NCBI GenBank assembly: GCA_032358165.1
Contig: JAALGY010000031.1
Coordinates: 992,001 to 1,056,000 of the forward strand
Source of the DNA: Diplosphaera chodatii
Taxonomy: Eukaryota; Chlorophyta; Trebouxiophyceae; Prasiolales; Stichococcaceae
DNA: 64,000 nucleotides
Direction: 5' to 3'
Below, piece by piece: positions 20,721-30,500 of this stretch. A program made the translations under genes and the position numbers. The notes below the pieces were generated by a model. The model saw only the letters and a program-made list of their open reading frames with translations, did not search any database and was not told the origin of the DNA. The stretch's first letter is position 1. Every line of letters begins with the position of its first letter.

Positions 20721-22632
20721 ATGCAGTCGCGAACGTGTGCAACGCGTCAGTGCGTTGTTGCTGGCAGGGAAGCACTTTGCAAATTCATTAGCAACAGCCA
20801 GAGCAAACAGCGGGTATGCGGAAGGCATGTACAGAAGAGTGGGCAAACCCGCCACAGCGGCAGGCATGCTGCAACTGCGTCCATGGCATCGAGCGCTGGA
20901 CAACCATCTTCCATACCCACGGCACCTGCACCAAGTTCAACAACATTTCAGCTGACATGCCCAATCTGTACGGACACATCCTTCGAGCTGGGCGGTGACA
21001 GGTGTGCTGTGTGCTGCAACATTGCGATACAAGCAGTATCTGACATCACAGTTTGGGAACTCAAGGTCTTACGATAGTTTGAAATTGGAGCCGGCATGTG
21101 TAATGCAGGCATGCGCAAGACCCGCTGCACTGTGCGCGCTGCGCTCGCACCTTCAACACGGACAGCAGCTCCGGCATTGTCGACCTGACCCTCACGAGCG
21201 GCGTGACATCACGTGTGTACAAGGAGTCTCTGTGGGGCGGTGTAGAAATCTTCAGGTGTGCACGCCGGTGCTGTGCATCGGGTCATGCACATGAAAGACT
21301 TTGGTGTGTCACGCAGCGACCCTGCATTGATCCGCATTGATTCGTGCCATGCAGGAACCCACTTGTCAGCTTTGTGTATGAGCGTGGGTGGCGCCAGGGT
21401 TTCGCATGGGCTGGCTTCCCAGGTGCTTGCAACTCAGTGGTATCCTGCAGTATGACCGGTACAGCAAAATCTACTTCATGATATGCCGGTGCATCAGCAG
21501 CAAACGATTTTCGAGATGCTGTGCAGGAGTGGAGAGGGAGTTTGAGATGGCGATGCAATTGCTGCAGCCGGCTTTTGGCAAAGTGTTGGTGGACATGAGC
21601 TGCGGCAGTGGCGTGTTTTCTCGGCGCTTTGCCAGCTCCCGGCAGTTCAGCGGCGTTATAGCGGCCGATTATTCTGAAACCATGCTTCAGCAGACGCAGC
21701 AAACCTTTACAGATGAAGGCTATCCTAGTGATGGGTGAGGTTTCCAGCAGCACTGTGGCATGTTGTACGATGACGACCTGCATGATGTTTCATGCAATCT
21801 TGGATCTTGTGTTGCAGGTCTGTCCTGTTGCTGCGGGCAGATGTGGGGCGCCTGCCTTTCGCCACTGGGAGCGTTGCAGCAATTCATGCAGGGTGATTGG
21901 CAGTTGCTGGGTCACTTGCCACCGGGTGTACTGTGTAGTATTGTCTGATCGCAGGCAACGCAGTGCAATGCTGTACATGCAGGGCGGCGATCCACTGTTG
22001 GCCTAACCCCACAGCAGCGGTGAGGGCAGGATGCACATTAGTGATGGGAATGGCTTGCCTGTCAACCTTCACATACTGTAGCTCACCTATTCTCGTTGGT
22101 CTCGTGCTCTAGCTTGCAGAAATCAGCAGGGTCCTGGAGCCCGGAGGCATCTTCGTTGCGTCAACATTCCTCAAAGCGGCTGCACCCCTAGGTGAGCCAT
22201 TGAGCCATTGAGCACTGTATCGTGCAGTCCTTGTAGCAGGGTGGGGCCACGGGACACAAGCAGGCTGCCGTGATCGTTCAAAACTCGCATGTGGTTTGCC
22301 CATTGCAGGACAGTTACTCGGAGATGAGAACGTCAGGCTGCTGAATCGGGTAAGACTGGTCAACTTGCATGCCTGAGTGCAGCACTTCAGCTGGAGGTTG
22401 GCCGATGCCATGTGCTTGCAGAGTGATGGCATGGATGAGTGCTGTTGCCTCCACTTTGCAGTTTGATCCGTCGTCCAGCGGCTCCGGCCGGTCGTACAGA
22501 TGGTGGGAGGAGGCAGAGCTGCGGGATCTGGTCAGCACTGTGGGCCTGACAGACTTCCAGCGGGAGCGGCGACTGCGGTTCATCATGTTCTCGGCAAAGA
22601 AGCCGGGCAGCAGCAACAATGTACACCTGTGA
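20721..22632 (+). CDS. SAM-dependent methyltransferase, chloroplast/plastoglobule type (At1g78140/At2g41040-like)
   Basis: The true ATG is at 20721; the open frame extends slightly upstream but only with a GTG. Exon 1 (20721-21001) holds a transit-like N-terminus rich in Ser, Gln and Arg, then QLTCPICTDTSFELGGD. The next exon adds the second half of a zinc-ribbon-like CxxC pair (CARTFNTD) and VTSRVYKESLWGGVEIF. Then come YERGWRQGFAWAGFPG, EREFEMAMQLLQPAFGKVLV, the SAM motif I DMSCGSGVFSRRF, VIAADYSETMLQQ, RADVGRLPFA, VLEPGGIFVASTF and a C-terminal YRWWEEAELRDLVSTVGL block. This layout is that of the plant chloroplast methyltransferases found in plastoglobules, which resemble UbiE/menaquinone methyltransferases. 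The substrate is not shown. Confidence 0.85.
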
Positions 22633-23013
22633 CGCCGACATATGCTTGAGACGATCGAGTGACTCGACTTCTGATGGTGATATTATTTTGATAATGTTGC
22701 ATTTTGACAGGAAGCGTGATGCCCCAAGAGTGCCGTGTAAAACACAAACAACTGTAGCTATGCAAGCGGCACAATGCCCTCTAGAGTAAGTGCTGAATGC
22801 TTGGACGTGGAGAAGTCCAGTCCAATACAACATGCTGGGTCGATATCGTGATGCTCCTTGACTGACGGCGCCAGCATAAGCCGTGACATACCCTCTGCCG
22901 GCAATTCTGCAGGCAGCACGCAACCACTTGCTACCATCTGAAGTACCCTCACAAGGCCTTGTGCATCGTGTTTTGCATTGATGCACTAGGGAACGGTGAT
23001 GTTGGCAACATCT
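22633..23013. other. Intergenic, tail to tail
   Basis: Converging 3' ends of the methyltransferase and SWSAP1-like genes, AT-richer than its surroundings. Nothing coding is supported. Confidence 0.45.
22736..22740 (+). terminator. Possible TGTAA polyadenylation signal
   Basis: TGTAA lies about 105 bases after the methyltransferase stop, in the usual place for the chlorophyte polyadenylation signal. I did not find the motif behind every gene here, so this is only a candidate. Confidence 0.35.
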
Positions 23014-24131
23014 TCAGCGATGCGGCAGAATGATCAGGCCTCCACCTATAATCTGCAGCACGAGCGGCAGCCAGCGCTGGTATAGGAAGAGCATGCGGGG
23101 CCCGTCTGCAGCCGCAACCTCGGACACCAGAAGTGTGCACTCCTTGCCAGCACTCCTGCTGTTGCCACTGTAGTATCAGGATGCATACGTGAAGTGTGCA
23201 GCAGGTTGCATGAGCCGAACGTTACAATGAGCCGTGAGGATCTACGATTTTACTCACCCTGCCCACTGCACAGCGTCATGCAGGTAGCTCAAAGTCGCCA
23301 TGAGCTCATGCTCGTGCTGTTGGCGGTCCGCGCCCCTATGTGGTTGCATCACGTCACTGTTGGAAGCTTTATCACATTCAGTTTGCAGGTGTCCCTGACA
23401 CTCTGATGAGCAGAAGAACGACAACATGTCCGGCACACATGAAGAGTGAGTCGCAACATGTCGACAGACTGCAACTCACGTCGTATGTTCAAACGTCGAT
23501 AGATTGTCCACTATGATCGCAGCAGGTGGCTGCTCAAGCAGATGCATGCTGGCCGCCAGCTTCTTGACATCCGCCAGCACATCGAAATATCTGCTAACAC
23601 ACTTGCGAGTTACGATGAAGCTGCGTGGGGAGTTGCTGGTGTTCGATTTGAACGCATTGGGTATCTGCGTCCCCTTGTGACGAACATGGATGGTGGTAGG
23701 AGGCAGGCGTTTTGCTTGCCTCATGTGAACCCGCTGGAACGCTGGGTCATCCTTCGCAACGCCCGCAGGCAACAAAGGTGCGTCGTAGTCGACCTCCTGC
23801 CGTCGTGTGACGAACAGCATATGCTCCTGTGCCGCAGCTCGGCTGTATGCATAGTGAAACAGGAGCGCCGTGCGCCCGCTGCATGCAGCGAGACGGTGTG
23901 AGATTGATGTTGCCGAACAGCGTTTCAGGTTGCAACAGTACTCATAATACTAGACGATGATCTGCCACAGTTCCGCTGATCCTGGGAATAGAGAGTAGGC
24001 GTAGCATGCCTGTGCGGCGGCCCAGTGAGCAGGCAGTGCCGCAGGCCTGCTGGGAAGGGCGGCAACCGTTGCACTTCGTTCTGCAGGTCTGACACTAGCG
24101 TCGAGATGAACTGACTGAAGTGGAAAGACAT
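23014..24131 (-). CDS. SWSAP1-like RecA-fold recombination factor
   Basis: Five exons (24131-24010, 23878-23720, 23590-23480, 23356-23258, 23158-23014) close to 211 residues. The N-terminus ends in a P-loop split by intron 1, LLTGPPHSGRTALLFHYAYS: it fits GxxxxG[K]T except that the lysine (residue 43) is arginine. Then MLFVTRRQEVDYDAPLLPAG, DDPAFQRVHMRYFDVLADVK, a Walker B-like AAIIVDNLS, ELMATLSYLHDAVQWAG, and a C-terminal CTLLVSEVA plus MLFLYQRWLPLVLQI. This matches SWSAP1, the small RAD51 paralogue that works with SWS1 in Shu-type complexes in homologous recombination; human SWSAP1 is of similar size. Introns 1 and 2 begin with GC rather than GT. The gene is head to head with cohesin SCC3. 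Confidence 0.72.
23591..23719 (-). other. GC-AG intron 2 of the SWSAP1-like gene
   Basis: The donor is CACATGAG then gcaagc and the acceptor is TTAGCAG. Removing it gives AFQRVHMRYFDVLAD, which matches the family. The intron is 129 nt, a multiple of three, and has no stop in the gene's frame, so retaining it would insert 43 residues without truncation. Confidence 0.6.
23879..24009 (-). other. GC-AG intron 1 of the SWSAP1-like gene
   Basis: The donor is GCCGCACAG then gcatgc and the acceptor is GCATGCAG. The splice rebuilds a P-loop in phase (GPPHS joined to GRTALL). No GT donor nearby restores this frame. Confidence 0.55.
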
Positions 24132-24544
24132 GTCCAAGGCATGCTGATGATGATGCAGCCGTTACGCAAGCAGGTGAAGGTGCGCACACCGAAGAACGTC
24201 AAAGAGCGCACACTGCCTTCGCAGAAATGTTCAAGTGAGAAGCTGCTTTGAGTTCTGCAGTCAGACTGTTCGCACGCTAGGAATCCATCCTGCAGATCAT
24301 GCAACTTCATGTCCACTGCACAGCGACGTGACATGCACAGCACGCGCACAGCATGCCCGAAAAATTCGTCATTTGCCAGACAGTGCCGCGGGTGTGCACC
24401 ATATATGACGGACACTACCGATCAAAAGCCATAAACACCAACACATGTCGACAGCGACATACGTTTGCCAAGGGTAGTTGATCTGCATAGTTTGAACTTG
24501 CATCACCAAGCAGGGCAACCGCATCCCAGCCCAGAGCGGCGATC
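24132..24544. promoter_or_regulatory. Shared upstream region, SWSAP1-like / SCC3
   Basis: These 413 bases separate the divergent start codons of a recombination factor and a cohesin subunit. No coding exon or clear core promoter element is seen. Confidence 0.5.
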
Positions 24545-27500
24545 ATGCCGCCGTCACTGCGTAAGCGAGGTCACATCAACCTCGACGAACGCAGCGACGA
24601 CAGCGACCAGTGCGTGTCTTGATCTGCCGGCCGCATGCGGCTGTGTGCGCCCTCGCACTGCTTCCGCATTTGCAGTATGGAGTCAGGCAGAAGTGGTGAA
24701 CACCAATGTCTCTCACAGGAGCGATTCTGATGCTGAGGAACCACAACAAGATGAGGGTGTAGCAGAGGGTGGGCCCGCCAAGACGGCCCGCCCAACGCCA
24801 CGCCGCCGAGGCGCCAAGGTTGGCAGCATGCACGGTGCTTGCAGCTCGAGACCGCTAAGGTTCGGTTCCAGCTCTGACACGCTGCCTTGATTGCCAGGCG
24901 CAGAGGACCGCGGGTAAGAGCACAGCCAGGGGCTCCCGCAATGATGCCGCACTCCCAGACGTCAGCATGTTGGGTGTGTATCGTGCTTAGCGCCTGAGCG
25001 TCATGTTTCACATGGTTGGCTGCCTCCCGTGCTGAAATGCACCGCGATGCAAGAGAGCGCCCGTTGACACTGAGATGACTTGTGGCTGCAGAGGTCGTGC
25101 AGCACCACAGCGGTGCAATTCCTGCGCTGGCAAAGGTGCATGCACAGCTTGCAGTTGCTGCTACATACAGCAGTTCATACTATGCGCCTCGACGCCTCCA
25201 CGTCGGCCCTCCCTACTGTCAGCACCCGATGAACCTGTCGTAGGACAGCACGTGCAGCAGTCCACATGTCCTCGAAGGTTGCCCTGCTTTGTACTGTTGC
25301 AGAGCTGGGTGCACGAGTACAAGCAGGACCGCACGCATGCGCTGGCGGCGCTGCTGACCTTCTTCGTACAGGTGACTGCAGAGGCACAGCGCAGCCCACC
25401 TTGCATGCCTCACTCCACACCCGCACCCCACTTGAGGGCGTCCTGTCAGCTGCAAAGACTTGCGCTGCAGGCGTCTGGCAGCTCGTATGAGGTATCAGGC
25501 GAGGAGGTGGACGAGGGCGAGGTCGACAAGCTGGTCCAGAGCGTGCTGCGCCAGGCGGTCGAGGTGCTGTCCTGTCCTGCCCTGGCATGTCCTGCACCTA
25601 TCCTTCCTCCACACCTGCTGTCCTGCAGACACTAGGCCTCGTCAGCTGTCGGAGCAACCTGCTTGTTTGCTGGGTCCGTGCTTCGGTCCCTTCACACGCC
25701 TGGCTGAGCGTGTACGTGGCACCCCGCAGAAGGGCGTGGAAGACCACTTCAGCGCGCGGGGCAAGGGCGGCGGCAAGGCCTTTCGGGGTCACTTCCTGGA
25801 GGTTTGGGACCACCTGATGCGCGAGACGGCGGCGGCGGAGGTGCTCTTCGACGGCTTCGTGCTCAGCAAGCTCCTGGACCTCGTCATGGCCATGGCCAAG
25901 TACGCGCACAACCCTGTCTGTCATTGTCAACAGTGAACTCTACTGATGGTGGAATGTTCAGAACATGCATATATGGATGTGCACTTGCACCAAGGAAGCT
26001 GCACAACAGTTCAGAAGCAGTGAGCGAACAGCAAAGTGGTGAGCCATGCACTGCGTTTGTTGGGTATGCAGTGCCACGGTGCGCCCCTTCCGGCTGGTGG
26101 CGGCGACGGCGGTGATGCAGCTGGTGACGTCCATGATCCGCGTCATGAGCACGCTTGAGGATGCGCAGAACACAGCGCAGCGCCAGCTGGAGGCTGAGCA
26201 GAAGCGCAAGGGCAACAAGGTGAGGAAGCAGCGGCGGTCTCACGGAGATGTAGTCCTCAGCCACAGCGGAGGGAAGTCATGGCACAGCATCAGCATATGC
26301 ACAGTGCATACCATACCATAAATGTATGTGGGCGGCAGGCTGCGGCCGAGCGTGCAACCTCCCTGCGGCGCGCGCGTGACCAGGCGAGCCACCGCCTGGA
26401 GGAGCTGAAGAGCCACATCAAGGTGGGCAGGCTCACACTTGATGACCACTACCCACAGCAATCGCGGTGTCGCTGACACTGCCTCAGTTGCCATGGTCGA
26501 TGTCAGTTGATGGTGGCATCCATCTGGCCCATGTGGCTGGCTATTGGCCTGATGCCTGGGGTTTGGTCTGCATTGTTCAGTTGGTCTTCGACACCGTCGC
26601 GGCGCACCGCTTCCGGGATGTCTCTGAGGAGATCCGGGCGGTCATCATCGTCGGCATCGGCCAGTGGATCCACCTGATGCCGTCAGTCTACCTGGTGGAC
26701 ACGCACCTGAAGTACCTGGCCTGGGCGCTGTCCGACAAGGTTTGTCGTCAGTACTCCAACGCCACATTCAACAGCCACTGCCTGGCACCCCTGAAGCAGA
26801 AGCAGTTTCATGCTTGATGCTGAGCCAATTGAGTTCAGCTGTCGAGTGTTGAGCTGTGTGTCATGCATGCATCGAGGTTGAGCTGTCCAGTAGCCCACAA
26901 GTTGCGCTGCCTTTGCAACCCATCCAATCACTGCTGCCTTCACACGTCCAGGACGCAGGGGTGCGCCAGGCAGCGGCCACAGCGCTCTTGACACTATACA
27001 ACGTGGACGACAACGTGTCGCCGCTGCACGCCTTCACCGCGCGCTTCTCCACGCGCTTTGCCGAACTGGTGTACGATGTCGACGAGGGCGTCGCTGTAAA
27101 GGGGGTGCGCTGGACCAAATGAGCATGCATGGGGCAACCAGGCGCACTTTGCTACACTGTAGTGCGTCCTGCTGCTCAGGCTTCATAGAGTTTCATTGGT
27201 TGTGTGTTGCCCACTGAGCACTTGCATTCACAGCATAGCGGTGCCCGTCTCAGCTGATGATGTGGCTGGTGTACTTGGACAAGGCAGATTGAGCGGCTAT
27301 GAAACTATAGGGCATTGCATGACCTCCGCACACTGTGCAAGTGCAGATCCAGCTGATGACCCGACTGGCGAAGCTGGAGGAGGTGGTGGGCACCGCGGTG
27401 CGGGACACCTTCCGGCTGCTGGTGGACGACGCGGCGCCCATCCGCCACGCCGCCGCCGAGCTGGTCGCAGACCTGCTGCCCGACTTTGGCGAGCGCCAGC

Positions 27501-30500
27501 TGCAGGTGGCTGTTTGCATGTGCTTCTACTACAGTACCAGCTTTCAAGCATCAAGTGAGGCATGCTATACTCGCCAGGTTCCCCTACGAATCGGTGGGCA
27601 CCGCAGCAATATCTGCTGACATTGTAGCCCTGAGCATGCAGCCTGGCACAGACTGCTTGGGAATGATCATGATGTGCTGTTCACACAGCCAAAGAAGAAG
27701 GGGAAGCGGCAGGCTGCGGCGCCAAAGCCCAGTGGCAAGGAGCTGCAGCTGTCCGGCCTGCTGTACATCATGTACCTGCTTGCAAATGACGAGGTGCGAG
27801 CAGCTGACCACTGATGGTTCTCCCCGTCGCCTGGGTTGACAACACGCTGCACATGCTGCATTAACGACTATGCTGGTTGCCCTGCCTGCTCCATGCTGCT
27901 GTGCATGTATCTTTGCAGGAGGATGACGAGGATGCGCCTGAGCGGCGGCGGCTCTCTGCTGACGGGCAGGCCACGCCAGAGAAGCCTTTGGAGCCAGAGA
28001 TGGTGAACCATGTGGTGGATGCGCTATTTGACAGGTGAACAGTCGGTAGGAGACTTTAATGTTGCAAGACAGACTCCGAGTGTGGGCACTGGCCACTGTC
28101 AAGCCTCAGCTCACTTTATTGAAACACACTCTTCACCTGTTTGTCACGCAACACTCCACCTCCTGCCAGGGTGGAGCTGCTGACAGACTGGCGCGCGCTG
28201 ACGGGTGCACTGGACGAGGATGCAGCAGGCGCTGAAAGCCTGAGCACTGCAGCAACGACCAACCTGCTGCAGCTGCTGGCAGCTTCCGTGCACAAGGCGT
28301 GTGGCGGCACCCTCGTGACTGGCCGCCAGGATGCGCGGTGCGGCCAAACGAACAATCTTGGCAACCTTGGCACTGTTCAATGTGACATCTGCCCACAGCC
28401 AGGTCTGGGTGCTGCTATGGCACGAGCTGCAGCACATGTCGATGCATTGGTGGGTATCGTTCACGAAGTGTCATACACGGGCTTTGGTGCTTTTGCCGCT
28501 GCAGAAAGGGCGCCGGCAAGGCGCAGAAGGCGGCTGCCGAGGAGCGGCGGCAGATTGCGACGCTGGCGTTTCTGAAGGCGCTTCCAGATCTCATGCGCAA
28601 GCACCAGACTGACCCTGTGCAGGTACGGTGATTACGGTGACGCAGTAGATGCTTCCAGCTGCATGTGCAGGGGCCAAGCGACAGCTGTGTATGCAGCGGC
28701 CGCATCAGCTACTCATTATCATTATGAGCCCACTTGGTCATGTGCACTGCGTGCCCCATGGGAGCAGGCTGCGGCGCTAGCAAGCATCATGACAGATCTG
28801 CAGTTGGAGGTGTTTTCACTACGCAAGGCGGAGCCAACACTGCAAGGCCTGCTGGGTCAGGTGATGCTGCTGTGACAAGGTGCATCAGTGCACGGTTGCC
28901 CTTTCATGACAGCGCCCATGGCCATTCCAGGTCTTGCGTATAGCAGCGGGCTGGAAACGCGAGTTGTTTCAATCGTGTTCTGCAATTGTGAAGGTGGCTG
29001 ACATGTTCAAGAAGCATGTGGCCCAGCCTACCCTGGATGCCTGCACTCGCGCATTGGTCCATGCCACTGCAGACGGCTCGGATATGACGAAGGTAGGTCG
29101 ACCGTACTTGACTGAGCTGCTACCAGGAGCAACATGCTCTACAATGCAGTGCTTGCATTGTCAGGCCGACATGGCGCAGCAGGCTGCCACTGTGGCCATG
29201 TGTGGCCCAAAGATGTGACCAGATGCAGCAGAATCTTGCACGACACTTGCCTGTTGACAGGAACAAGGATCATGTTGAGAGATTTGCTGCCGTGACTTTT
29301 ATTGCGTAAAATTCCTGCAGAGACTTGTACTGTATATTCTGCAGGATCATGCACGGCTGGTGCTGGAGTCTGTGGCAGACGCCGTTGTCAAGCGGTTGGC
29401 AGACAGTGTTGATGCAGTGGAGCAGTCATCCGACAGCCAGGTGGCGTGCAGCCTTGACAACGCCTCCCAGGAACTCGGTGAGCACCTCTACAACTGCTGT
29501 ATCCGGACTGCCCTGGCTGGCCCCCGTCACTTCAACCTTGCTCTGATATCTACTGCAGGGTGTCGTTTCGCGCTTTGTGAAATGTTGCATGGAAGACAGG
29601 TGCTGTGGTTCTGGGGTGCAGGCAGCGCCGGCTCCAACATTGGCTACGCGGTGGCGGCTGCACTGCTGCGTGCTGAGCGGCTGCAGCTGCAGAGCAACAC
29701 GCTTGCCTCGTCCCAGCCTTTCAGCGATGCCACCACACGCATCCTGCAGGCAGGCGTACCTCCTGTCCTGCTCGTATGCTACTGTGAATTGCAGCGCCCG
29801 CACAGCAGGCCAGCACCCTGTAGGTAGCTGCAGTAGGCCCATCCGGGAGTGTTCATGCAAGCAGGCAGCGGCAGATGGGCGGGAGCTGGGGCCCGATATC
29901 ATTGGCGGCGCAGCCCGCAACGCCCTCATGCTGCTGCTGTGGCGCCTCAGTGGGCTGGACCATGAGGACCCGGAGGCAGATGAGCTGCAGGCGCTGGCTG
30001 ACATGCGCAGGCGCCTCACGGCGCTGCTGGAGACCACGCTCGGGGCCAGCCAGCACGTACGGCTTGATCCTGACCCACCTGGCAAAGTCTGCTGCCCAAC
30101 CTGGCGTTCTGCTGCCAGTTGTATGTTGCCACGGCCTGGCCGTGGACACAAACAGCACAGACGGACGCAAGCAGCAAGCATAGTCTGACCAGGGGCTGGA
30201 CTGCAGGCTTTGGGATTTGGCTAGATTGTACCCATGTTTGTATTGCTTGTCGCACAGGATGCGGTGCAGGGTGCAGTGTTCAACGTGTTGGGCGACCTGT
30301 ACGTCGTGTTTGGCGCCCCCAGTCTGGGCAGCGGGCCCCTGGCGGCATTGCACTCGCCGCCAGCGGCCGCACCCCTGCGCCGCCTGTGGGGCGTGTGCGA
30401 GGACATCCTGGACCAACAGGTGCAGGTGAGCTCAGGTTGCTGGCTGCCGAGTTTCATACCGACTTCTTGCTTGCCGCCGCTTGTGCTTGTCCCTATGCGC

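Noticed and set aside
24095..24415. Minus-strand open frame upstream of the SWSAP1-like start
   Set aside because: Out of frame with the gene, low-quality composition, and lies in the divergent promoter.
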